From Stutzerimonas chloritidismutans AW-1 (GTDB taxonomy: Bacteria > Pseudomonadota > Gammaproteobacteria > Pseudomonadales > Pseudomonadaceae): a stretch of DNA of 41,783 bases. The stretch spans positions 1 through 41,783 of the forward strand of contig NZ_AOFQ01000014.1 in the NCBI RefSeq assembly GCF_000495915.1, in the 5' to 3' direction. The notes beneath the pieces are model-generated. The model made no database searches. It saw nothing but the letters and a program-made list of their open reading frames with translations, and was not told the DNA's origin. Both the position numbers and the translations under genes were made by a program. Positions 17,744 through 27,260 of this stretch are shown here, piece by piece (position 1 is the stretch's first letter; each line of letters begins with the position of its first letter).

Positions 17744-18931
17744 ATGGCTCATCAAACCCAGATCAGAATTCCCGCGACCTACATGCGTGGCGGCACCAGC
17801 AAGGGCGTGTTCTTCCGCTTGCAGGACCTGCCGGAAAGCTGCCAGGTGCCTGGTGCTGCGCGCGACAAGCTGTTCATGCGCGTGATCGGTAGTCCCGACC
17901 CGTACTCGGCACACATCGACGGCATGGGCGGCGCCACGTCCAGCACCAGCAAATGCGTGATTCTGTCGAAGAGCACCCGACCTGATCATGACGTCGAGTA
18001 CCTCTATGGCCAGGTCTCCATCGACAAGCCCTTCGTCGACTGGAGCGGCAACTGCGGCAACCTGTCTACCGGCGCAGGAGCATTCGCGCTGCATGCCGGG
18101 CTGGTGGATGCCGAACGCATTCCGCAGAACGGTATTTGTGTGGTGCGCATCTGGCAGGCCAACATCGGCAAGACCATCATTGCCCACGTGCCGGTCACCA
18201 ATGGCCAAGTGCAGGAAACCGGCGACTTCGAGCTGGACGGGGTGACCTTTCCGGCTGCCGAGATCGTACTCGAATTTCTCGATCCGTCCGACGACGGCGA
18301 GGAGGGCGGTTCGATGTTTCCAACCGGCAACCTGGTCGATGATCTGGATGTTCCCGGCATAGGTATGCTCAAGGCGACCATGATCAGCGCCGGCATTCCG
18401 ACGGTTTTCGTCAATGCCGAGGAGATCGGCTACCAGGGCACCGAACTGCGTGAGGACATCAACGGCAATCCGGATGCCCTGGCTCGTCTGGAGTCGATTC
18501 GTGTGGCCGGTGCACTGCGCATGGGCTTGATCCAGACCGCGGACGAGGCACTGACCCGCCAGCACACCCCAAAGGTCGCCTTCGTTTCCAGGCCGAAAAG
18601 CTATCGGGCGTCCTCCGGCAAGACCATCGAAGCCGGTGAGGTTGATCTACTCGTGCGGGCGCTATCGATGGGCAAGCTGCACCACGCGATGATGGGCACC
18701 TGCGCGGTGGCCATCGGCACCGCGGCGGCAGTGCCCGGTACGCTGGTCAATCTTGCTGCAGGCGGCGGTGAACGACAGGCGGTGCGCTTCGGTCATCCGT
18801 CCGGCACGCTGCGCGTCGGTGCCGAGGCGAAGCAGATCGACGGTCAGTGGACCGTTACCAAGGCGATCATGAGCCGCAGCGCGCGCGTGCTGATGGAAGG
18901 CTGGGTACGTGTGCCAGGTGACACTTTCTGA
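17744..18931 (+). CDS. prpF: 2-methylaconitate cis-trans isomerase PrpF
   Basis: 395 aa. Diaminopimelate-epimerase-like fold: N-terminal PATYMRGGTSKGVFF (Cys replaced by the GGTSKG loop), SGNCGNLSTGAGAFAL (about 101-116) and C-terminal GHPSGTLRVGA. Family role: isomerises the methylaconitate isomer made by AcnD so that an aconitase can rehydrate it. The ATG at 17,744 is chosen over an upstream frame that runs through the palindromic repeat. Last gene of the operon; a terminator follows. prpD, which ends this operon in P. aeruginosa and P. putida (from memory), is missing. Confidence 0.95.
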   Translation: MAHQTQIRIPATYMRGGTSKGVFFRLQDLPESCQVPGAARDKLFMRVIGSPDPYSAHIDGMGGATSSTSKCVILSKSTRPDHDVEYLYGQVSIDKPFVDWSGNCGNLSTGAGAFALHAGLVDAERIPQNGICVVRIWQANIGKTIIAHVPVTNGQVQETGDFELDGVTFPAAEIVLEFLDPSDDGEEGGSMFPTGNLVDDLDVPGIGMLKATMISAGIPTVFVNAEEIGYQGTELREDINGNPDALARLESIRVAGALRMGLIQTADEALTRQHTPKVAFVSRPKSYRASSGKTIEAGEVDLLVRALSMGKLHHAMMGTCAVAIGTAAAVPGTLVNLAAGGGERQAVRFGHPSGTLRVGAEAKQIDGQWTVTKAIMSRSARVLMEGWVRVPGDTF

Positions 18932-18976
18932 TGCGCTTCAACTGCCGGAAATCGAATTCTTCCGGCTGAAAAACGC

Positions 18977-19003
18977 AAAAAGTCCGCACCAAGCGGACTT
19001 TTT
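18977..19003. terminator. Bidirectional intrinsic terminator between prpF and ppsR
   Basis: Stem AGTCCGC / GCGGACT with A-rich left and T5 right flanks; it serves prpF and the convergent ppsR. Confidence 0.85.
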
Positions 19004-19023
19004 GTTGTCTAGCGAAGCGGCAC

Positions 19024-19842
19024 TTATTTGAGTCGACGCTCGACGCCTTTCTCCACGAGGATCTTTGCAGAGATTTCCTCGACGGAGAAATGGGTAGAGT
19101 TGATGTAGTTGATGTTCTCGCGGCGGAACAAGCTTTCCACCTCGCGGACTTCGAATTCGCACTGAGCGAAGCTGGCATAACGACTGTTGGGTTTGCGTTC
19201 GTTGCGAATGGCGGCCAGGCGATCCGGGTCGATGGTCAAGCCGAACAGTTTGTCCTTGTACTCCTTGAGGGCGCTCGGCAACTGCAGACGCTCCATGTCG
19301 TCCTCGGTCAAGGGGTAGTTGGCAGCGCGGATGCCGTACTGCATCGCCATATACAGGCAGGTCGGTGTTTTGCCGCAGCGGGAAACGCCGACGAGGATGA
19401 GGTCCGCCTTGTCGTAGTAGCGAGTGCGGGCGCCGTCATCGTTATCGAGGGCGAAGTTAACCGCCTCGATACGCTCCATGTAATTGGCGTTGTGGCTGAT
19501 GGAGTGGGATTTACCAACGGAGTAGGAGGAACGTGACATCAGTTCATGTTCCAACGGCGCAAGAAAGGAAGAGAAGATGTCGATCATGAAGCCATTGGAT
19601 TCGGCCAGAATGTCACGGATTTCCTGGTTCACCAGGGTGTCGAAGATGATCGGCCGGCCACCGTCCTTTTCCGCGGCATTATTGATTTGCTGTACCATGG
19701 CCCGCGCTTTTTCGGCGGTGTCTATGTATGGGCGGGTCAGCTTCGTGAAGGTAATGTTCTCGAACTGTGCCAGAAGACTCTGGCCCAGGGTTTCCGCGGT
19801 GATGCCTGTGCCGTCAGAAATGAAGAAAGCAGTTCGTTTCAT
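19024..19842 (-). CDS. ppsR: PEP synthase regulatory protein (bifunctional kinase/pyrophosphorylase)
   Basis: 272 aa, full length for the DUF299 family. N-terminal [20 protein letters not shown] and a P-loop-like [15 protein letters not shown] (about 151-165). Family role: adds phosphate from ADP to a Thr of PEP synthase to switch it off and removes it with phosphate to switch it on. It diverges from its target ppsA across about 150 bases, a conserved arrangement that supports the call. Confidence 0.96.
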   Translation of the reverse strand: MKRTAFFISDGTGITAETLGQSLLAQFENITFTKLTRPYIDTAEKARAMVQQINNAAEKDGGRPIIFDTLVNQEIRDILAESNGFMIDIFSSFLAPLEHELMSRSSYSVGKSHSISHNANYMERIEAVNFALDNDDGARTRYYDKADLILVGVSRCGKTPTCLYMAMQYGIRAANYPLTEDDMERLQLPSALKEYKDKLFGLTIDPDRLAAIRNERKPNSRYASFAQCEFEVREVESLFRRENINYINSTHFSVEEISAKILVEKGVERRLK

Positions 19843-19996
19843 GTGCCTTGGGCCTTAAGTCGAGAACGGTTCCCAGCTATAGTAGGCCCTTCGCCGAGCC
19901 CGGTTGGCGGGCATTGTTACTTATTTTGCAGGGTCGGGCCACAGTCGTGCGGCCAGGCTCCGGTTGAGTTTCCAACACTAATGTGGAGAGATCACC

Positions 19997-22366
<2,370 letters not shown>

Positions 22367-22383
22367 CGGTTGAGTCGGTAACG

Positions 22384-22409
22384 AAAACGGGGCGTCAGCC
22401 CCGTTTTTG
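22384..22409 (+). terminator. Intrinsic terminator of ppsA
   Basis: Stem ACGGGGC / GCCCCGT with loop GTCA followed by T5, 18 bases after the ppsA stop. Confidence 0.88.
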
Positions 22410-22531
22410 TTGGCGCTGCTAACCGCCATTCCAGCGATTTCGTTCCGCCTGGCGCGTCCAGCGGCTAATATGCGCGCCTATATGGCTGTACGCTGGATGT
22501 CGCCATAATTTCCAAGCAGAAGGAGCTTCCC

Positions 22532-23020
22532 ATGCAATACGTCACGCCTGATCTGTGCGATGCCTATCCCGAGCTGGTGCAGGTCGTAGAGCCGCTATTC
22601 AGCAACTTCGGTGGTCGCGATTCCTTCGGTGGAGAGATCGTGACCATCAAGTGTTTCGAGGACAATTCGCTGGTCAAGGACCAGGTCGACGTCAACGGGA
22701 CGGGCAAGGTGCTGGTGGTCGACGGCGGCGGCTCGCTGCGTCGTGCGCTGCTGGGTGACATGCTTGCCGAGAAAGCCGCACGCAATGGTTGGGAAGGTCT
22801 GGTTATCTACGGCTGCGTTCGTGACGTCGATGTTCTTGCGCAGACCGAGCTTGGCGTTCAGGCCCTGGCCAGTCATCCCATGAAGACCGACAAGCGCGGC
22901 ATTGGCGATCTCAATGTTCCTGTGACGTTTTGCGGTGTGACGTTCCGTCCCGGTGAATACGTATACGCCGATAACAACGGCATTATCGTGTCTCCTGAGC
23001 CGCTTTCCATGCCGGAGTGA
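22532..23020 (+). CDS. rraA: RraA-family protein (RNase E activity regulator / HMG aldolase fold)
   Basis: 162 aa. It has the RraA motifs [38 protein letters not shown] (about 65-82) and [19 protein letters not shown] (about 97-115). In E. coli the family member binds and restrains RNase E; many homologues also have 4-hydroxy-4-methyl-2-oxoglutarate aldolase activity using the G-x-x-R-D motif seen here. Both roles are possible and the sequence does not settle which. AAGGAG lies about 6 bases upstream of the ATG. Monocistronic, with its own terminator. Confidence 0.92.
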   Translation: MQYVTPDLCDAYPELVQVVEPLFSNFGGRDSFGGEIVTIKCFEDNSLVKDQVDVNGTGKVLVVDGGGSLRRALLGDMLAEKAARNGWEGLVIYGCVRDVDVLAQTELGVQALASHPMKTDKRGIGDLNVPVTFCGVTFRPGEYVYADNNGIIVSPEPLSMPE

Positions 23021-23055
23021 ACCGCCACTAACGGCTGTACCTGCCATAACTCCTG

Positions 23056-23078
23056 AGCCCGGCGATGCCGGGCTTTTC
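23056..23078 (+). terminator. Intrinsic terminator of rraA
   Basis: Stem AGCCCGGC / GCCGGGCT with loop GAT and TTTTC after it. Confidence 0.8.
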
Positions 23079-23101
23079 ATGACCAGCGATGGAACGGATC
23101 G

Positions 23102-24097
23102 ATGCGGGAAACCGAAAGCGAACAGCACGGGCTGATCCACGCCTTTGTTCTCGACGGCAACGGCGGGGCTCGCCAGATCGGCTATAGCGATTTGCCTGAG
23201 CTGCAGCTTGCGGCCAATGAGAGCATCTGGCTGCACTGGGATCGTGGCCAGCCCCAGGCGCAGGATTGGTTGCGCAGGCAAAGCGGGCTCAGTGGGTTCG
23301 CTTGCGATGTGCTGCTTGAGGAGAACACGCGCCCGCGCGTCTTGGCGCTGCCGCAGGAAGGGCTCTTGCTGTTCTTGCGGGGGGTGAATCTGAACCCCGA
23401 TGCCGAGCCGGAAGACATGGTTTCCGTGCGCGTATTCGCCGATCAAAAGCGGGTCATTTCGCTTCGCCTTCGGCCGCTGCGCTCCACCGAAGTAGTGATT
23501 CGATTGCTGTCGGAAGGTAGGGGGCCGAAATCGACCTCTGAACTGCTGCTCTATCTGGCAGAGGCGATGACAGAGCGAGTCGATGATCTGGTCACTCAGC
23601 TGGCCGAGCGCATTGACGCCGTGGAGGAGCGGCTCGAGGGAGATGAGCAATACACCCTGGAACATGCTTCGATGCTTTCCTTGCGCCGGCAGGCCGCGAG
23701 CCTGCGGCGCTTCCTGCTGCCGCAGCGCGAGCTCTACGGCCAGATGACGCGTAATCAACCGAGCTGGTTTGCCGAGGATGACACTGAATACTGGAACGAG
23801 CTGAGTAACCGGCTCATCCGTTATCTGGAAGAACTCGAGATGGTCCGCGAGCGCGTGAATCTGGTGTTGGAGTCGGAGCATCGCAGGCTGAGCGAGCGGA
23901 TGAACCGCACCATGTACCTGCTGGCTATAATTACCGGCTTTTTTCTACCGCTCAGCTTCCTGACTGGGCTGCTGGGGATCAATGTGGGTGGTATTCCCGG
24001 GGCCGAGTTTTCCTACGGGTTCGTCGTTGCCTGCCTGCTCATCGGCGGCGTTGCGCTGTTGCAATGGTGGATACTGCGCCGCCTGCGTTGGGTGTGA
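23102..24097 (+). CDS. cmaX: CorA/ZntB-family divalent metal transporter CmaX
   Basis: 331 aa. A long soluble N-terminal domain with a coiled-coil stalk (residues about 150-265) leads to two C-terminal TM helices: LAIITGFFLPLSFLTGLLGINVGG and FVVACLLIGGVALLQWWILRRL. The loop signature is GIN, as in ZntB, in place of the GMN of CorA magnesium channels. Family role: pentameric inner-membrane zinc or magnesium transport. The symbol follows the P. aeruginosa gene in the same position between rraA and crfX. Confidence 0.88.
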   Translation: MRETESEQHGLIHAFVLDGNGGARQIGYSDLPELQLAANESIWLHWDRGQPQAQDWLRRQSGLSGFACDVLLEENTRPRVLALPQEGLLLFLRGVNLNPDAEPEDMVSVRVFADQKRVISLRLRPLRSTEVVIRLLSEGRGPKSTSELLLYLAEAMTERVDDLVTQLAERIDAVEERLEGDEQYTLEHASMLSLRRQAASLRRFLLPQRELYGQMTRNQPSWFAEDDTEYWNELSNRLIRYLEELEMVRERVNLVLESEHRRLSERMNRTMYLLAIITGFFLPLSFLTGLLGINVGGIPGAEFSYGFVVACLLIGGVALLQWWILRRLRWV

Positions 24098-24153
24098 ATG
24101 TGACTCCCACCTAACCGTAAGCCGTCTAGACCACATACTTTAGCGAGGTTTGC

Positions 24154-24396
24154 ATGCGCGATCCCTTCGAAGAATCCCTGCGCGATCTGCTCAACAAGCC
24201 CTCGGTTCATGATGACGACGCTTGTCTGGGCCGTGTGTTGAAAACGGCCAACCGGCAGGTTGGTGCCGGTGACCTGTTTGCACTGATCGGTCACTGGCTG
24301 CAGGCCTTGATGATCGCAGTCAACAGCGGCTCAGGTCATGTCGCTCCGGTTTCTCGCCGAGAAACACCTAACTGTTCGTTCGATAAGGCTGATTGA
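24154..24396 (+). CDS. crfX: Small conserved protein CrfX
   Basis: 80 aa. It begins MRDPFEESLRDLLNKPSVHDDDACLGRVLKTANRQVGAGDLFAL and has no membrane segment or catalytic motif. The name comes from its fixed position between cmaX and cmpX upstream of sigX in Pseudomonas; the function is not established. GAGG lies upstream at proper spacing. The stop is 2 bases before the preferred cmpX ATG, so the two are probably co-translated. Confidence 0.85.
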   Translation: MRDPFEESLRDLLNKPSVHDDDACLGRVLKTANRQVGAGDLFALIGHWLQALMIAVNSGSGHVAPVSRRETPNCSFDKAD

Positions 24397-24398
24397 TC

Positions 24399-25223
24399 AT
24401 GGAATTCGATCCCTGGACCCAGAGTCTGTTGTCGGCGATGAGCTCCCTTTGGGCTTCCGTCGCCGCGTTCATTCCCCGATTGTTCGGCGCATTGGTCGTC
24501 GTCCTGCTTGGTTTCGTCGTCGCAAAGCTCCTCGACACCCTGCTTTCCAAAGTGCTTGCCAAGGTGGGCCTGGACCGGCTGATGGCGGGTACCGGTCTGA
24601 CCAAGCTGCTGGGGCGGGCGGGGATCCGCATTCCGGTTTCCGCGCTGATCGGCAAGGTCGTGTACTGGTTTGTGCTGCTCATTTTTCTGGTTTCAGCCGC
24701 TGAATCGCTGGGGCTTGAGCGAGTGTCGGCAACGCTGGATATGCTGGCCCTCTACGTACCTAAAGTCTTTGGCGCGGCACTGATTCTGCTCGCAGGCGTG
24801 CTCTTGGCGCAGTTGCTCAGCGGCCTGGTGCGTGGCGCTGCCGAGAGTGTCGGGCTGGACTATGCCAACGGCCTGGCGCGCATGGCGCAGGGGCTCGTGA
24901 TCATCATCAGCATCTCCGTTGCGATCGGACAGCTCGAGGTAAAGACCGAACTCCTCAACTATGTCATCGCCATCGTGCTGATCACCGTCGGCTTGGCAGT
25001 TGCGCTTGCGTTTGGACTCGGCAGTCGCGAGCTGGTATCGCAGATACTGGCTGGCATCTATGTGCGTGAGCTTTACGAGGTAGGGCAGCGCGTGTGCCTG
25101 GCGGATATCGAAGGACAGATCGAGGAAATCGGAACGGTCAAAACATTGCTACTGACCGACGACGGCGAACTGACCTCTGTCGCTAACAGAGTACTGCTCG
25201 AACAACGCGTCGGCAGCCGTTAG
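24399..25223 (+). CDS. cmpX: CmpX, mechanosensitive-channel-like inner-membrane protein
   Basis: 274 aa. Successive TM helices: LFGALVVVLLGFVVAKLLD, VVYWFVLLIFLVSAAESLG, VFGAALILLAGVLLAQLLSG, GLVIIISISVAIGQL and LNYVIAIVLITVGLAVALAFGLG. A small soluble C-terminal domain of about 60 residues follows (VCLADIEGQIEEIGTVKTLLL), like the MscS beta domain. In P. aeruginosa this conserved membrane protein lies upstream of sigX and is linked to envelope stress responses. A TTG six bases upstream overlaps the crfX stop; ATG is preferred. Confidence 0.88.
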   Translation: MEFDPWTQSLLSAMSSLWASVAAFIPRLFGALVVVLLGFVVAKLLDTLLSKVLAKVGLDRLMAGTGLTKLLGRAGIRIPVSALIGKVVYWFVLLIFLVSAAESLGLERVSATLDMLALYVPKVFGAALILLAGVLLAQLLSGLVRGAAESVGLDYANGLARMAQGLVIIISISVAIGQLEVKTELLNYVIAIVLITVGLAVALAFGLGSRELVSQILAGIYVRELYEVGQRVCLADIEGQIEEIGTVKTLLLTDDGELTSVANRVLLEQRVGSR

Positions 25224-25246
25224 CCTTGCGATTCTGGTAAAGTACG

Positions 25247-25314
25247 TCGCCTTTTTTCCGGTTTCCTTAATGGTGGCCGTGCCCCCGACTGCCGGCTCGA
25301 AGCGTCTTGACTAA
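25247..25314 (+). promoter_or_regulatory. sigX leader with possible 14-codon upstream ORF
   Basis: An ATG at 25,270 opens a 14-codon frame (MVAVPPTAGSKRLD) whose TAA at 25,312-25,314 overlaps the sigX TTG start at 25,307. No good ribosome site precedes either start. The 12-mer CCGGTTTCCTTA at 25,258-25,269 recurs upstream of oprF. Confidence 0.35.
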
Positions 25315-25897
25315 AACCCCATCGTCCATATCGCGCTACGACCCTCGCCAGCTCACCGACGAAGAGCTGGTGCAGCATGCTCATGTCGAACTATTTCATA
25401 TAACGCGTGCATATGAAGAGCTTATGCGGCGATATCAGCGCACACTGTTCAATGTATGTGCGCGTTACTTGGGGAACGAGCGGGACGCTGACGATGTATG
25501 TCAGGAAGTTATGCTCAAGGTTTTATATGGGCTGAAAAACTTCGAGGGCAAATCGAAATTCAAGACGTGGCTATATAGCATCACTTATAACGAATGCATT
25601 ACTCAATATCGTAAGGAGCGCCGCAAACGGCGTTTGCTTGACGCACTCAGCCTCGACCCGCTTGAAGAGGCATCCGACGAGAAGGCGCCGAGAATCGAGG
25701 AGAAGACTGGGCTCGACCGGTGGCTCGTGCATGTGAATCCGATCGATCGAGAGATACTGGTGTTGCGTTTTGTTGCTGAACTTGAGTTTCAAGAAATCGC
25801 GGACATCATGCATATGGGTTTGAGTGCAACGAAGATGCGATACAAGCGTGCGCTCGATAAGCTGCGGGAAAAATTTTCCGATACTACTGAAACTTAA
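25307..25897 (+). CDS. sigX: ECF sigma factor SigX
   Basis: 196 aa. Sigma region 2 spans about 40-105 (RYQRTLFNVCARYLGNERDADDVCQEVMLKVLYG) and includes the -10 recognition helix FKTWLYSITYNECI; region 4 spans about 140-190 (DREILVLRFVAELEFQEIADIMHMGLSATKMRYKRALDKL). Established for pseudomonads: SigX responds to cell-wall and osmotic stress, drives oprF and affects membrane lipid genes. There is no anti-sigma gene beside it. The start is a TTG without a clear Shine-Dalgarno. Its coding region is visibly more AT-rich than its neighbours. Confidence 0.95.
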   Translation: MTKTPSSISRYDPRQLTDEELVQHAHVELFHITRAYEELMRRYQRTLFNVCARYLGNERDADDVCQEVMLKVLYGLKNFEGKSKFKTWLYSITYNECITQYRKERRKRRLLDALSLDPLEEASDEKAPRIEEKTGLDRWLVHVNPIDREILVLRFVAELEFQEIADIMHMGLSATKMRYKRALDKLREKFSDTTET

Positions 25898-25946
25898 TCC
25901 TGGAAACTTGTCTTATACCTTGCGAACAGCTTGGGCATACAGACAG

Positions 25947-25958
25947 CCGGTTTCCTTA
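25947..25958 (+). repeat. 12-bp direct repeat shared by the sigX and oprF leaders
   Basis: CCGGTTTCCTTA occurs here, 38 bases before the oprF ATG, and at 25,258-25,269 before sigX. It could be a shared promoter or regulator element; its role is unknown. Confidence 0.45.
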
Positions 25959-25996
25959 GATTGTTCTGATTCTAACCACCAGATGGGGATTTACGG

Positions 25997-26989
25997 ATGA
26001 AACTTAAAAACACCTTAGGCGTCGTTATCGGTTCGATGGTTGCCGCCACTTCTCTCAGCGCGCTGGCCCAAGGACAGGGCGCCGTAGAGGTGGAAGCGTT
26101 CGGTAAGCACTATTTCACCGATAGCTCGCGTGACGTGCAGCGTGACGGCGAGCTTTATGGCGCTGGCGCCAGCTACTTCCTTACCGACGATGTTTCCCTG
26201 GGCCTGTCCTACGGCGAATACCATGACCTGACCTCCAAGGATCCGGTCGGCGCCGATGGCAGCCACAAGAACATCAAGGGTAGCCTTACTTCGCTGGATG
26301 CTGCCTACCACTTCGGCGCGCCAGGCGTAGGCCTGCGTCCGTACGTCTCCGCTGGTGTGGCTCATCAGAGCATCGGCCAGGCGACTCGTGGCGGTCGTGA
26401 CAGCAGCACCTTCGCTAATGTTGGTACCGGTCTCAAGTACTACTTCACCGAGAACTTCTTTGCCAAGGCCAGCGTCGACGGCATGTACAACATCGATGCA
26501 GACGAGGCTGAGTGGATGGCTGGTGTTGGTGTCGGTCTGAACTTCGGTGGTGGTGCTCGCGAGGTTGCAGCAGTCGAGCCGACTCCAGAGCCGGCTCCGG
26601 CTCCGATTGTCGACAACGAACCAGAGCCTGCTCCTGAGCTGGTCCGTGTCGAACTGGACGTCAAGTTCGATTTCGACAAGTCGCGCGTTCGTGAAGAAAG
26701 CTACAGCGACATCAAGAACCTCGCTGACTTCATGCAGCAGTACCCGCAGACCAACACCACTGTTGAAGGTCACACTGACTCCGTTGGTACTGACCAGTAC
26801 AACCAGCGTCTGTCCGAGCGTCGTGCCGAAGCAGTGCGCAACGTTCTGGTCAACGAATACGGTGTTGAGGGTGGCCGCGTGAACTCCGCAGGTTACGGTG
26901 AGTCCCGTCCGGTTGCCGACAACGCCACTGAGGAAGGTCGTCAGATCAACCGTCGCGTTGAAGCAGAAGTGGAAGCTCAGGTTCAGTAG
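25997..26989 (+). CDS. oprF: Major outer-membrane porin OprF (OmpA family)
   Basis: 330 aa. Signal peptide (MKLKNTLGVVIGSMVAATSLSALAQ), an eight-stranded beta-barrel domain to about residue 180, a Pro/Glu linker (PTPEPAPAP...NEPEPAPE), and an OmpA-type peptidoglycan-binding domain (LDVKFDFDKSRV, TVEGHTDSVGTDQYNQRLSERRA, GRQINRRVEAEV). It gives size-selective permeability and anchors the envelope to peptidoglycan. No cysteine is present, unlike P. aeruginosa OprF with its four linker cysteines (from memory). GGGGAT is the ribosome site. It lies directly downstream of sigX, its regulator, and has its own terminator. Confidence 0.96.
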   Translation: MKLKNTLGVVIGSMVAATSLSALAQGQGAVEVEAFGKHYFTDSSRDVQRDGELYGAGASYFLTDDVSLGLSYGEYHDLTSKDPVGADGSHKNIKGSLTSLDAAYHFGAPGVGLRPYVSAGVAHQSIGQATRGGRDSSTFANVGTGLKYYFTENFFAKASVDGMYNIDADEAEWMAGVGVGLNFGGGAREVAAVEPTPEPAPAPIVDNEPEPAPELVRVELDVKFDFDKSRVREESYSDIKNLADFMQQYPQTNTTVEGHTDSVGTDQYNQRLSERRAEAVRNVLVNEYGVEGGRVNSAGYGESRPVADNATEEGRQINRRVEAEVEAQVQ

Positions 26990-27012
26990 TCTGAGTTAAC
27001 TACGCCTAGAAG

Positions 27013-27034
27013 AGCCCGGCTAGTCCGGGCTTTT
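27013..27034 (+). terminator. Intrinsic terminator of oprF
   Basis: Stem AGCCCGG / CCGGGCT with loop CTAGT followed by TTTC, 23 bases after the stop. The following 170 bases to the acnB terminator show no gene. Confidence 0.82.
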
Positions 27035-27210
27035 CTTTGTCTGTGGGAAAAGACTATCTCTAGTGGCAATCCCTTTTTCCCGATGGCGTTTTTTCTGCGG
27101 CTGTGCTGCGCGGTGATGGCAGGTGTGGCCGGTGCGCATTGCTGTAGCAGCGTGCGTGTGCAGGCGTTGGTCGCCGCTCTGATTGGCGAAGGGGGCAGCG
27201 GCGATGGAGG

Positions 27211-27247
27211 CAATAAAAAACCCCGCCGAGGCGGGGTTTTTTTATTG
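27211..27247. terminator. Strong bidirectional terminator at the end of acnB
   Basis: Stem CCCCGC / GCGGGG, loop CGAG, extended by A6 pairing with T7 and an outer CAATA/TATTG. It lies 14 bases beyond the acnB stop on the minus strand. Confidence 0.92.
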
Positions 27248-27260
27248 CCTTACGGCGTCA

